A DNA stretch of 64,000 nucleotides. It comes from Christensenella timonensis. Its GTDB lineage: Bacteria > Bacillota > Clostridia > Christensenellales > Christensenellaceae. The first letter of the stretch is position 1, and every line of letters starts with the position of its first letter. The stretch is from positions 496,001 to 560,000 of the forward strand of contig NZ_FLKP01000002.1 of NCBI RefSeq assembly GCF_900087015.1, read 5' to 3'. Below, piece after piece: positions 26,465-35,266 of this stretch. Below the pieces are notes generated by a model. That model was not told the DNA's origin. It saw nothing but the letters and a program-made list of their open reading frames with translations, and did not search any database. A program made the position numbers and the translations under genes.

Positions 26465-26824
26465 TTATTTCCATAGGCTGCCGACAGTCGAGCCGGGTGC
26501 AGCATCTTTGTCGGAATCCGGGTTCAATCCCAGTTCTTCCATCATCTCGTGTACTTCGCCTTCCCCGGAAGCGAAATGTTCCGCTTCCTCCGGGTCGAGG
26601 TGGCGCAAAAGCGTCATCAGCTCCCCGATGTGCGCTTTTTCTTCATCGCGGATATCGGCAAGTACGGTTTTTGCAACCTCGTCGTCCGTTGCGTGGACGT
26701 GCGCATCGTAAAGATAGATCGCTTCCAGCTCTCCTGCAATATCAAGACGTACCGCCTGTATAAGTTCATCTTTTGTCAATTTTCTTTCTACATTCCCTGC
26801 AAATGGATCTCCAAAACTTGGCAT
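26465..26824 (-). CDS. encapsulated ferritin-like protein (EncFtn) with encapsulin targeting tail
   Basis: A 119-residue iron-oxidising cargo. The short two-helix ferritin-like domain has Glu32, Glu62 and His65, the positions known as ferroxidase ligands in Rhodospirillum rubrum EncFtn, within GELEAIYLYD and EEKAHIGEL. An acidic linker (about 78-111) leads to the C-terminal STVGSLWK, a cargo-loading peptide of the TVGSL type that docks inside the shell. GGAG precedes the ATG at 26824. It is the first gene of the encapsulin operon. The likely role is iron mineralisation and protection from oxidants. Confidence 0.95.
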   Translation of the reverse strand: MPSFGDPFAGNVERKLTKDELIQAVRLDIAGELEAIYLYDAHVHATDDEVAKTVLADIRDEEKAHIGELMTLLRHLDPEEAEHFASGEGEVHEMMEELGLNPDSDKDAAPGSTVGSLWK

Positions 26825-26918
26825 GACTATCAACTCCTTTTTGTTGTTCTTGAACGTTTTAATAAACACAAGTTTTTGGAGGCAAACAGGTTAGGGAGGA
26901 AATTTACCCATAAAAAAC

Positions 26919-27461
26919 TTATTTCACCAGCTTGGAAATCGTCTTGAAGGTGTCGCTGCCCGCCCGCTGTGTCATTTCAAACAGGATGGCTTCCGCAGTC
27001 GTCAGCAGGGCGCCTTCCTGCTGTGCGCGCAAAAGCGCGATTTCTTTATCGTACGGAAAACGCGAACCGATACAGTCGCATACCAGAACGGGGGTGAACC
27101 CTGCCGCAGCAAGGTCGATCACGCTTTGCAGCACGCATACGTGCGCTTCTACGCCGCACACAATGACAGTCTTTTTGTTCAGGGAACGCAGGTGCTCCAT
27201 GATTTCCGTTTCCCCGCAGGCGGAAAAACTCAATTTATCAAAAGGCGTATAGTTGCCCACGGCTTCCTTTACCCCGTCCACGATATCGCCGAGGCCCTTT
27301 GGGTATTGGCGGGGCAGGATAAAGGGCAGGCCCAAGGCTCGCGCCCCCTTTAAGAGCGTTACGGTTTTTTCCACAATGGAGACGTTATCGTGGATAACGG
27401 GCACGAGGCGTTCCTGATAATCGATCACAAGAACAGCCGAATTTTCTGCTTTGATACGCAT
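26919..27461 (-). CDS. isochorismatase-family cysteine hydrolase
   Basis: A 180-residue cytosolic hydrolase. The probable triad is Asp14 (VLVIDYQE), Lys76 (FDKLSFS) and Cys109 (VEAHVCVLQS), preceded by the family's cis-peptide region VCGVEAH. GGAGG lies upstream of the ATG at 27461. The encapsulin operon begins about 95 bp downstream on the same strand with no clear terminator between, so read-through is possible. Substrate (nicotinamide, ureido acid or other) is not decidable. Confidence 0.9.
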   Translation of the reverse strand: MRIKAENSAVLVIDYQERLVPVIHDNVSIVEKTVTLLKGARALGLPFILPRQYPKGLGDIVDGVKEAVGNYTPFDKLSFSACGETEIMEHLRSLNKKTVIVCGVEAHVCVLQSVIDLAAAGFTPVLVCDCIGSRFPYDKEIALLRAQQEGALLTTAEAILFEMTQRAGSDTFKTISKLVK

Positions 27462-27816
27462 AGCTGGAAACCTCCGTTTTGTTTTCTTCATTATAACATA
27501 GAATGAGAAGGGAAAAACGATAAAACAAAATCCATTGGCAATTCTGGTACGAACATTTAAACAATATTGGAAAATGCTGTAAAAAAACTTGCAAAAAAAT
27601 GTTGTTTTGTAAAAAGTATGAGCGAATAAGCTAACAAAAAGGCTTTTGCACATGTTGTGGAAATGATCGTTTGCGGCTAGAATTAGATTAATGAAAATGA
27701 TCTAAGCATCTACGTTAATCTTTCATGATCAATATTATCCATCGTACGATTTTTATATGAAATAAGTTCTTCTTTGTTGGAAGGGCCGGGTTCGTTATTA
27801 CCTAAGGCGGTGTTTC
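27462..27816. other. 355-bp divergent intergenic region with promoters
   Basis: An AT-rich gap between divergent genes. On the minus strand a TATAAT (27490-27495) serves the hydrolase gene. On the plus strand TTGTGG (27655-27660), 17 bp and TAGAAT (27678-27683) probably drive sugar locus B. I find no ORF, RNA or clear operator in the rest. Confidence 0.6.
27655..27683 (+). promoter_or_regulatory. promoter of sugar locus B
   Basis: TTGTGG, a 17-bp spacer and TAGAAT lie 134 bp upstream of the HTH gene. Confidence 0.55.
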
Positions 27817-28320
27817 ATGACTGAGTTTGAAGAAATTGCGCTGAAAAAGATAGTCAAGGATTCCCTGATTGAGAATATCTATTACAGGATTAATTTGTTG
27901 ATCGGAAAATACGGGATCAGCAATGCCGAGATCAGCAAACGGATCGGGTGGGATCCGGCGGGATACAACCAGAAATACAACCGGAGCAACGATCTTCGTA
28001 TGACGACATTCATCAAGATTTATGTTGCCATCCAGGAGATTATTGCCGAGAAAGAAGAAGAGTATGGTTACGAGGATCTGCAGCTTAGTAAGATCGACCT
28101 GAATGATTTGATCACGCAGGACGAATTTGACCTTGGCCGCCTGTTCAACCATATCAGTGCGGCGGCGGAAGGGAAGACGGAATTTTTGAGCAGCAATTCG
28201 TTGACACATACTTATTTATCGCTGAAATCCTTCGTGCTGCTGGGCCGTAAAAACAAAAAGTTCAGCGAACGGGAAATCGACGTATATATTTCGTTTTACA
28301 AAGCGATAGCGGAATCATAA
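27817..28320 (+). CDS. HTH (Cro/CI-like) DNA-binding protein, probable locus B regulator
   Basis: A 167-residue protein. Residues ~20-75 (IYYRINLLIGKYGISNAEISKRIGW and a following helix with MTTFIKIYVAIQEII) look like a divergent XRE-type helix-turn-helix. The C-terminal 80 residues are helical and unfamiliar. AAGGCGGTG precedes the ATG. It is the first gene of the locus, 33 bp before the divergent dhaK, so it is likely co-transcribed and autoregulating. The target is inferred only from position. Confidence 0.65.
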   Translation: MTEFEEIALKKIVKDSLIENIYYRINLLIGKYGISNAEISKRIGWDPAGYNQKYNRSNDLRMTTFIKIYVAIQEIIAEKEEEYGYEDLQLSKIDLNDLITQDEFDLGRLFNHISAAAEGKTEFLSSNSLTHTYLSLKSFVLLGRKNKKFSEREIDVYISFYKAIAES

Positions 28321-28353
28321 AACGGTGGGCAGAAAAGCATAGCGGAGGTGGAC

Positions 28354-29355
28354 ATGCAAAAATTTGCAAATGATCCAAGCAACATGGTAAACGAATCGAT
28401 TCGGGGGTTTGTAAAGTGCTACCCTGACATCGTGAAATATACGGAGAGTAAGCGGGTCTTAAAAAGCGCGTCTGCACCGGTAAAAGGAAGGGTAGGGATA
28501 GCTACCGGCGGCGGTTATGGACACGATCCGGCCTTTATCGGCTACATCGGCCAGAACATGCTGGATACAGTAGCGGCAGGAGATATTTTTTTTACGCCGA
28601 CAGTGGAGGACTATTACCTGGCATTCAAACATGCGGACGCGGGACAGGGAGTTGCCTGCCTGTATGGGAATTATCCGCGGGATACAGTCAATGTGGAGCA
28701 GGCGATCGAGCTTGCGGCGCAGGATGGTATCACGGTGAAAACGGTTATCGCAAACGATGACATCGCTACCGCGGATATTGAAAAAAGACGGGGCAGCGCC
28801 GGGGAAATCCTGATGTGGAAGGTCGGCGGCGCCGCAGCTTCACTCGGGTACGACCTTGACGCGGTGATCCGCGCGGCACAAAAGGCCGTCGACAGCACCA
28901 GGAGCATCAGCGTAGGCCTCGCGTCGTGCATCATCCCTATGGTCGGACGGCCGAACTACCTGATCGAGGTCGGTACGATGGAGATCGGTGTGGGGCATCA
29001 CGGTACGTCCAGCCGCGACACCTGTAAGCTGCGCACGGCGGACGAAACGGTGGATATCATGATGGATTCCATCCTGAACGATATGCCCTTAAGCGAAGGC
29101 GAAGAAGTGGCCGTGCTCGTTTCCGGCCTTGGTAATACCATGCTGATGGAGCTGCACATCCTGTTCAGCCGCATCTACGATGTACTGGAGGAAAAAAATA
29201 TCAAAATCCACCGTTCTTATGTCGGGAATTACTTTACTGCGCTGGATATGATGGGAGCTTCCATTTCTGTGATGAAGCTGGACGATGAACTCAAGAAAAT
29301 GATGGATGTGCCAGTCTATACTGCGGCGTTCAATCATTTCCACATCAAAAAATAA
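28354..29355 (+). CDS. divergent DhaK-family (dihydroxyacetone kinase) subunit
   Basis: A 333-residue DhaK-fold protein. DhaK binds the ketose covalently through a His. The substrate loop reads GGGYGHDPA (canonical GGGSGHEPA); the Asp of GNYPRDTVN (Asp110) is kept. The active His is kept in GVGHHG (His216), but the next residues are TSS instead of EPG. It may therefore use another ketose or act with the second DhaK at 36888. GTG at 28348 is possible; ATG at 28354 has GGAGG 5 bp away. It opens the catabolic part of locus B. Confidence 0.85.
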   Translation: MQKFANDPSNMVNESIRGFVKCYPDIVKYTESKRVLKSASAPVKGRVGIATGGGYGHDPAFIGYIGQNMLDTVAAGDIFFTPTVEDYYLAFKHADAGQGVACLYGNYPRDTVNVEQAIELAAQDGITVKTVIANDDIATADIEKRRGSAGEILMWKVGGAAASLGYDLDAVIRAAQKAVDSTRSISVGLASCIIPMVGRPNYLIEVGTMEIGVGHHGTSSRDTCKLRTADETVDIMMDSILNDMPLSEGEEVAVLVSGLGNTMLMELHILFSRIYDVLEEKNIKIHRSYVGNYFTALDMMGASISVMKLDDELKKMMDVPVYTAAFNHFHIKK

Positions 29356-29369
29356 ACGAGGTAGAAACA

Positions 29370-29816
29370 ATGAAACTGGCAATCGGCTGTGACGAAGCGG
29401 GCTTTTATTTAAAGGAAGAAGTCAAGAAACACCTGCAGGGACAGGGACATGAGATCGAGGACGTAGGCGTGTATAATACTGACCCGGCCATGTATCCCGA
29501 TGTTGCCGCTGCGGTAGCGGGTAAAGTCCTTGACGGACAGGCAGAGCGAGGGATCCTCATCTGCGGGACGGGGATCGGCATGGCGATGACGGCGAATAAA
29601 TTCCATGGTATCCGCGCTGCGGTGTGCCACGACAGCTTTTCCACGGAGCGCTCCGTCAAGAGCAACAATGCGCAGATCATGTGCATGGGTGCGCGGGTCA
29701 TTGGAAACGAACTGGCTAAACAGCTTGCAAGTATGTGGATCAGCTACGAATACCAGGACGGTCCGTCCACGCCAAAAATCGACAGGATGATGTATTACGA
29801 CGCAAAACGCGATTAA
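29370..29816 (+). CDS. RpiB/LacAB-family sugar-phosphate isomerase
   Basis: A 148-residue protein of the ribose-5-phosphate isomerase B family. It has the N-terminal IGCDEAGFYLKEEV, the active Cys in GILICGTGIGMAMTANKF near 65-80 and GIRAAVCHD. Where RpiB normally has HND-N after the helix (the His assists ring opening), this protein has KSNNAQIM, so that His is Ser. This hints at a substrate that need not be ring-opened, such as a tetrose 4-phosphate. Function as an aldose/ketose-phosphate isomerase is likely. Confidence 0.88.
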   Translation: MKLAIGCDEAGFYLKEEVKKHLQGQGHEIEDVGVYNTDPAMYPDVAAAVAGKVLDGQAERGILICGTGIGMAMTANKFHGIRAAVCHDSFSTERSVKSNNAQIMCMGARVIGNELAKQLASMWISYEYQDGPSTPKIDRMMYYDAKRD

Positions 29817-29857
29817 GAAGAACGGATAGAAACGAAGCGCTGGAGGAATGAAGCAAA

Positions 29858-31429
29858 ATGGGCAATTATTTGGTAGGATGCGATATTGGGTCGAGCCAGA
29901 CCAAAGCAGTGGTGATCGACGAGGAAGGCAACGTACTCGGTAAAAAATATATCGGCTACCCGACCCTTACAAACAGCAAGGGCTGGGCAGAGCATGACCC
30001 GGAGCAATATTGGAGCACAACGGCGGATTGTATCGCCGAATCGATCAAGGAAGCACGGATCGACCCCAAGGATATCCGGGGCGTAGCGATCAGCGCACAT
30101 TCCCCCGCCTCTATTTTGGTCGACGAAAACTTCAATGCGCTCAATTTAAGCCATTTCTGGATGGATCGCCGCGGAACGGCGGAAGCGGAATATATCAATG
30201 AAAAAATCGGCGCGGATCGTGTCTTTGAGGTAAGCGGAAACGTATCCGACCCGTATTATGCAACGGTCAAGCTTTTGTGGGAAAAAAATAACCGACCGGA
30301 ACTTTATAACAGGGCAAAAAAATTCCAGACGGCGGCAGATTATCCGCGCATGAAGCTGACGGGCAAGATGGTAACGGATTATTCCAACGCCAGCCTGATC
30401 GGCGTGGGCTTTGATATCGTAGGCCGCAAATGGAACACGGATATCTTGGAAACGATCGGGCTTGACCCGGACAAATTTCCGGATCTCGTTCCCTGCGAGC
30501 AGGTCGTGGGTGAAGTAACGGCAGAGGCAGCGGAGCGTACCGGACTGAAAAAAGGCACTCCCGTGATCGCCGGTACGGTGGATTGCAACGCGGCATGGGT
30601 CGCGGGCGGCGTCCTTGACGACGGCGATATGTCGCTTGTCATGGGCAGCGCGGGCGTCATGGGCGTAGTGCATGAAGAACCCACGTTTACGAGGAACCTC
30701 GTAACGATCATCCACGCGGCAAATTCCGAAAAAATGTATACCACGGTGGTGGCTACATGCGGCTGCGGGTCTTCCCTGCAGTATTTCAAAGAAAAATTCG
30801 GCGATCTGGACGGCATCGTTGCAGACCAGGTCGGGATGAACAAATACACATATCTTTGCGACAAGGCAGGCGAGGTTCCCGTGGGCAGCGACGGCCTTAT
30901 CACGCTTCCGTATTATATGGGCGAGCGTACGCCGATCTGGAACCCGATCTCGCGGGGCGTGGTGTTCGGCCTTGGGTATTCGCACACGAAATACCACATG
31001 CTCCGCTCCTTTATGGAAGGTTCAGCGCTGGCAATCAAGCATAATTTCGAGCTGATGCGTGAAACGGGCGTCAAGATGAACATGCCCCTTATCATGGGCG
31101 AGGGCGGTGCGCAGAGCAGGATATGGCGGCAGATCATTTCCGATTGCCTCGGCATCCCGGGCATCTATATGAGCAATTCGATGGGCGCGCCGGTGGGCGA
31201 CGCGATCTTGGCGGGCGTAGGCGCAGGCGTATTCCGTGATTGCAACGTAGTGAAGGATTGGGTCAAGCTTTCGGACAAAACGGAGCCGGACGCAAAGAAC
31301 CATGAGATATACAACGACATCTACAAGATCTACCGCGAGCTGTACGAAGAGGTGAAGGATACTTATAAAGAATTGGTGCCGCTTGTGAAAAAGATCGACG
31401 CCGTAAAGGCATCCAAAGAAAACAATTAA
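29858..31429 (+). CDS. FGGY-family carbohydrate kinase
   Basis: A 523-residue ATP-dependent sugar kinase with the actin-like fold. Phosphate motif VGCDIGSSQTKAVVID lies at 5-20, a substrate segment SHFWMDRRGTAEAE near 93, and the C-terminal ATP region MGEGGAQSRIWRQIISDCLG near 408 with MGAPVGDAILAGVGAG near 435. Relatives phosphorylate xylulose, glycerol, erythritol or AI-2. GGAGG precedes the ATG. It probably phosphorylates the sugar or polyol imported by the transporter encoded directly downstream. Confidence 0.92.
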   Translation: MGNYLVGCDIGSSQTKAVVIDEEGNVLGKKYIGYPTLTNSKGWAEHDPEQYWSTTADCIAESIKEARIDPKDIRGVAISAHSPASILVDENFNALNLSHFWMDRRGTAEAEYINEKIGADRVFEVSGNVSDPYYATVKLLWEKNNRPELYNRAKKFQTAADYPRMKLTGKMVTDYSNASLIGVGFDIVGRKWNTDILETIGLDPDKFPDLVPCEQVVGEVTAEAAERTGLKKGTPVIAGTVDCNAAWVAGGVLDDGDMSLVMGSAGVMGVVHEEPTFTRNLVTIIHAANSEKMYTTVVATCGCGSSLQYFKEKFGDLDGIVADQVGMNKYTYLCDKAGEVPVGSDGLITLPYYMGERTPIWNPISRGVVFGLGYSHTKYHMLRSFMEGSALAIKHNFELMRETGVKMNMPLIMGEGGAQSRIWRQIISDCLGIPGIYMSNSMGAPVGDAILAGVGAGVFRDCNVVKDWVKLSDKTEPDAKNHEIYNDIYKIYRELYEEVKDTYKELVPLVKKIDAVKASKENN

Positions 31430-31479
31430 AATTTTCAATATTTACTGTAAGGTAAAAAAAAGAAAATGGAGGAAAAGAA

Positions 31480-32592
31480 ATGAAAAAAGTAGTTAGTCTT
31501 ATCGTAGTAGTATTGATGGCAGTTGCGATCTTTGCAGGCTGCTCGCAGGCTCCTGCGGCATCCGAATCCGCGGCTCCGGCTGCTTCGGAATCTGCGGCGG
31601 CATCCGAATCCGCGGCTCCGGCTGCTTCGGACGATGCTGGTGCAAGTGCTGCCGGCGCTGCAACAGACAAAGAGAACAAGGACATCACGATCGTTATGGT
31701 GGCAAAGCATGAAGGTATTACATGGTTTGACGACATGAGAATCGGCGTTGACCAGTTCGCTGAGGACACAGGCGTAAACTGCTACCAGATCGCTCCTGAA
31801 GGCGGCGATCCGGCAAAACAGTCGCAGATGGTCGAAGACCTGATCGCACAAGGCGTTGACGCGATCTGTGTGGTTCCCAACGATGCGCAGTCCATGATCC
31901 CGGTTCTTGACAAAGCAAGGGAAGCCGGCATCGTCGTTGTTTCCCACGAAGGCCCGGACATCTTAGATCACGTTGACTATGACTTGGAAGCGATCGACAA
32001 TGCAGAGCACGGTAAGATTTTTGGTGAGAGACTGGCAGAGCAGATGGGCGGAGAAGGCAAATTCGCTTCCTTCGTAGGCATGCTGACAATGGTTCCGCAC
32101 ATGGAATGGTGGCAGGGCGCAGTTGATTATCTGGCAGAAAACTATCCGGACATCGAATGTATCACACCCGAACCGTATGAAGACAAGAACGACAACCAGG
32201 TCGCTTATGACAAGGCTCTTGAAGTTTTGAAAGCAACACCGGACATCAAAGGCTTCACAGACAGCGCGGCTTCCGGCGCTGGTATCGCACAGGCCCTGCA
32301 GGAAAGAGGCAGGCAGGATATCGCACTCGTCAGCACGGCGGTTCCGTCGCAGGCAGGCGCTTACATTGAAGACGGTTCCATGGACGTAGGTATGGCATGG
32401 AGACCGGCGGACGCTGGCTATGTTACCTGCGAGATCGCGCTTAAGATTTTGAAGGGCGAAGAGATCAAAGACGGTATGGCTTTTGACAAGCCGGGCTATG
32501 AAAAGGTTGCGCTTACAGGAAACGCTATGGTTGCAAATGCTCCTATCGTATTCACGAAAGACAATCTTCATGACGAGGCAGTTTATTTCTAA
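31480..32592 (+). CDS. sugar ABC transporter substrate-binding lipoprotein (locus B)
   Basis: A 370-residue periplasmic-type binding protein. The signal peptide ends in the lipobox FAGC, with Cys near 21. A low-complexity tether of repeated AASESAAP units spans 24-58. The type-I binding fold starts at DITIVMVAKHEG. It resembles LsrB/RhaS-group proteins more than RbsB (for example IAPEGGDPAKQSQMVEDLIAQ). AGGAGG-like sequence is upstream. It delivers the ligand to the two-permease importer encoded next; the ligand could be a pentose, deoxysugar or short-chain sugar. Confidence 0.93.
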   Translation: MKKVVSLIVVVLMAVAIFAGCSQAPAASESAAPAASESAAASESAAPAASDDAGASAAGAATDKENKDITIVMVAKHEGITWFDDMRIGVDQFAEDTGVNCYQIAPEGGDPAKQSQMVEDLIAQGVDAICVVPNDAQSMIPVLDKAREAGIVVVSHEGPDILDHVDYDLEAIDNAEHGKIFGERLAEQMGGEGKFASFVGMLTMVPHMEWWQGAVDYLAENYPDIECITPEPYEDKNDNQVAYDKALEVLKATPDIKGFTDSAASGAGIAQALQERGRQDIALVSTAVPSQAGAYIEDGSMDVGMAWRPADAGYVTCEIALKILKGEEIKDGMAFDKPGYEKVALTGNAMVANAPIVFTKDNLHDEAVYF

Positions 32593-32627
32593 GCCGAAAG
32601 CAAAATTGGCGTAAGGCCAATGAACGG

Positions 32628-32670
32628 TTGTTCTGCTGCCTTCTTATGGAGGCAGCAGAACAATTTTGTT
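32628..32670 (+). terminator. attenuating terminator between binding protein and ATPase genes
   Basis: TTGTTCTGCTGCC (32628-32640) pairs perfectly with GGCAGCAGAACAA (32651-32663), then TTTTGTT. It is strong enough to stop part of transcription after the binding-protein gene while the ATPase start lies 18 bp on. Confidence 0.75.
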
Positions 32671-32687
32671 AAGGAGGAGGGCTTAAA

Positions 32688-34226
32688 GTGGATAATAAAG
32701 TTTTGGTGGCGGAGCACATCAGTAAAAGCTATGTCGGCGTACAGGCGCTCGACGATGTCAGCGTTACCATAAAACAGGGTGAAGTGAAATGTTTGGCCGG
32801 AGAAAACGGAAGCGGGAAATCGACTTTCGTTAAGATCATTGCAGGGATCGAACCGGCAGATAGTGGAGATATTTATATCAACGGCGAAAAACAGGTGAAG
32901 CCGAATGCCATCAGCGCGATCAATGCCGGCGTACAAGTCATTTATCAGGATTTATCGCTGTTTTCCAATATGACAGTGGCGGAGAATATCGCGCTCAATA
33001 AAATGATCAAGGAAAAAAAGAGCCTGATCGATAAGAACGAGATCAGGAGAATCGCCAAAGAGTCGCTGAAAAAGATCGGCGTTACGATGGATCTTGACGC
33101 AAAAGTGCAGACGGTTTCCATTGCAAGCAGGCAGATCATCGCGATTTGCCGCGCGCTTGCCCTTGACGCTAAGATCCTTTTTATGGACGAGCCGACAACG
33201 GCGCTTACGAAATCTGAAATTGAAAAATTACTTGAAATTGTAAATACACTCCGGGAAAAAGGGCTGGCGATCGTATTCATCAGCCATAAACTCGACGAAG
33301 TGATGTCGGTCGCGGATTCCATCACCGTTTTCCGAGACGGGAAACAGGTCGCGGATATTGAAAAGAACGACATCGACCGCATGAAGCTCATCTATTATAT
33401 GACCGGGCGCGAGATCGAATATTCGCGCTATTCGCGCAGCAACACGGAAACGGATAACCTGCTTGAACTCAGGGATCTCTCCAAATCCAAGCAATATGCG
33501 GATATCAACCTTTCCGTACGTCCGGGCGATATCATGGGGCTCACCGGCCTTCTCGGTTCGGGCAGGACAGAGCTTGCACTCTCCATCTTCGGGCTCAATC
33601 CGTGCGACGCGGGGAAGATTTATTTCAATGGAAAAGAAGTGAAGATCAAAAGCCCGGTGGACGCAGTCAAAATGGGCATCGCGTTATTGCCGGAAGACCG
33701 GAGCACGCAAGGATTGCTGCTCGACAAGGACCTGACGGACAATGTATCCTCCGCGGTATTCGGCAAAGTTACCAACAAGCTGGGGATATTGCACGAAGGA
33801 CGCAGGCTGGAGCTCGCGGACAAATCCATCAAGCGCTTCAAGGTCAAAATACCCAACGCGCAGACCAAGATCAAAACGTTGTCCGGCGGGAACCAACAGA
33901 AGGTCGTACTTGGAAAATGGGTGGCGACGGAACCGAAGCTGTTTATTCTGGACAGCCCGACGGTAGGCGTGGATATCGGTTCCAAGTCGGAGATTTACGA
34001 ACAGATCCAGCAGCTGGCGCACGAAGGACTTGCAATTATCCTGATTTCCGACGAGATCGAGGAGATCGTGGCGAACTGCAACCGCGTGTCGGTGATGTTT
34101 GAAGGATCGATCGTCAAGGAATTCGACGATGAGGAAATGAAGGACGACCAGATCGAGACAAAGATCATGGACGTTATCAACAGTCTTCATCTGCAAAACA
34201 AGAGTGGGGAGAGTGAAGCGGTATGA
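32688..34226 (+). CDS. sugar ABC transporter ATP-binding protein, two ATPase domains (locus B)
   Basis: A 512-residue RbsA/LsrA-type protein starting at GTG, with GGAGGAGGG 6 bp upstream. Domain 1 has Walker A GENGSGKST (38-46) and LFMDEPTTAL near 165. Domain 2 has the degenerate Walker A GLLGSGRTE near 288, signature LSGGNQQK near 400 and LFILDSPTVGVDIG, where the usual Asp-Glu-Pro of the second Walker B is Asp-Ser-Pro. Loss of that Glu leaves domain 1 as the main hydrolytic site. It overlaps the permease start by 4 bp (ATGA). Confidence 0.94.
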   Translation: MDNKVLVAEHISKSYVGVQALDDVSVTIKQGEVKCLAGENGSGKSTFVKIIAGIEPADSGDIYINGEKQVKPNAISAINAGVQVIYQDLSLFSNMTVAENIALNKMIKEKKSLIDKNEIRRIAKESLKKIGVTMDLDAKVQTVSIASRQIIAICRALALDAKILFMDEPTTALTKSEIEKLLEIVNTLREKGLAIVFISHKLDEVMSVADSITVFRDGKQVADIEKNDIDRMKLIYYMTGREIEYSRYSRSNTETDNLLELRDLSKSKQYADINLSVRPGDIMGLTGLLGSGRTELALSIFGLNPCDAGKIYFNGKEVKIKSPVDAVKMGIALLPEDRSTQGLLLDKDLTDNVSSAVFGKVTNKLGILHEGRRLELADKSIKRFKVKIPNAQTKIKTLSGGNQQKVVLGKWVATEPKLFILDSPTVGVDIGSKSEIYEQIQQLAHEGLAIILISDEIEEIVANCNRVSVMFEGSIVKEFDDEEMKDDQIETKIMDVINSLHLQNKSGESEAV

Positions 34227-35248
34227 TGGCGAAAGCAAAAGCAGTCAAAGAGAAAAAAGGACTATCGACCGAATTGTTCCTGGTCATGATCATTGTAGTA
34301 TATTGTATCATCGTTTCTATCGTGAACCCCGAGTTTTTGAACGCGGCAACGCTGTTTGATATGGTAAAATCGGCAGCGCCGACGATGGTCGTCGCGATGG
34401 GCCTGCTGCTCGTCGTGATATCCGGCGGTATCGACGTATCGTTTACGGCGATCGCGATTTTCGGCGGCTATGTGGCGACGACGACGCTGATGTCGACAGG
34501 GGTCAACAACATTTTGGTGGCATTCCTGATCGCCTGTGCCATCGGCCTTGGGCTGGGGCTTCTCAATGCCGTGCTCATCCATGTGACAAGGATGGAGCCT
34601 TTTATCATTACGCTGGCAACGTCGGGGCTTTACCAGGGGTTTTTGCTCACGTTTATCGGCACAAAGAACATTGGTTCTGTCGATATCCCCAAAGCGATTA
34701 CCGAATTCGGCAACGCGAAGCTGTTCGCGTTCAAGGATGATTTCGGCAGCGAGGTCGGGCTTTCCGTCTTTATCGTCATTATTGTGGCAGTCATTGTCCT
34801 GACATGGTTCATCCTGCATAAGACGATGCTGGGCAAAAGCATCTTTGCACTGGGGTGCTCGCAGGAGGCAGCGCGCAGGGCGGGCTTCAATATCTGGAAG
34901 ACTCACCTTTTCGTATATGGCTACATGGGCATCTTGAGCGGCATCATGGGCATGCTCTACATCGCGGGCATCAATGCATGCAACCCGGTCACGCTCGTCG
35001 GGACGGAGCTTACCATCGTCGCGGCGGTCATCATCGGCGGGGCAAAAGTTTCCGGCGGACAGGGCACCATACTGGGTACGATCCTGGGTGTAGTCATCAT
35101 GTATCTTTTGAATACGACTCTTATCTTCTTAGGCCTTTCTTCCTCGTGGAACGACCTGTTCTTAGGGTTGATCCTGATTTTCAGCATCGTCATGACGTCC
35201 TGGCAGGAAAGAAAGAAAAACCGGAAGATGTTCATCTTCACAGAATAA
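34223..35248 (+). CDS. sugar ABC transporter permease 1 (locus B)
   Basis: A 341-residue polytopic membrane protein of the RbsC/LsrC family, with about nine hydrophobic helices from residue 18. The coupling loop is CSQEAARRAGFNIWKTH near 212, and a glycine-rich GGAKVSGGQGTILG segment lies near 272. Its start overlaps the ATPase stop. With the second permease it forms a heterodimeric channel, as in Lsr and rhamnose importers. Confidence 0.93.
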   Translation: MMAKAKAVKEKKGLSTELFLVMIIVVYCIIVSIVNPEFLNAATLFDMVKSAAPTMVVAMGLLLVVISGGIDVSFTAIAIFGGYVATTTLMSTGVNNILVAFLIACAIGLGLGLLNAVLIHVTRMEPFIITLATSGLYQGFLLTFIGTKNIGSVDIPKAITEFGNAKLFAFKDDFGSEVGLSVFIVIIVAVIVLTWFILHKTMLGKSIFALGCSQEAARRAGFNIWKTHLFVYGYMGILSGIMGMLYIAGINACNPVTLVGTELTIVAAVIIGGAKVSGGQGTILGTILGVVIMYLLNTTLIFLGLSSSWNDLFLGLILIFSIVMTSWQERKKNRKMFIFTE

Positions 35249-35266
35249 GGAGAGGGAGGAAAGATT

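Noticed and set aside
31550-31650. Tandem repeats in the binding-protein gene of locus B
   Set aside because: They encode the flexible Ala/Ser/Glu/Pro tether after the lipid anchor, which is common in such proteins; not a CRISPR or mobile repeat.
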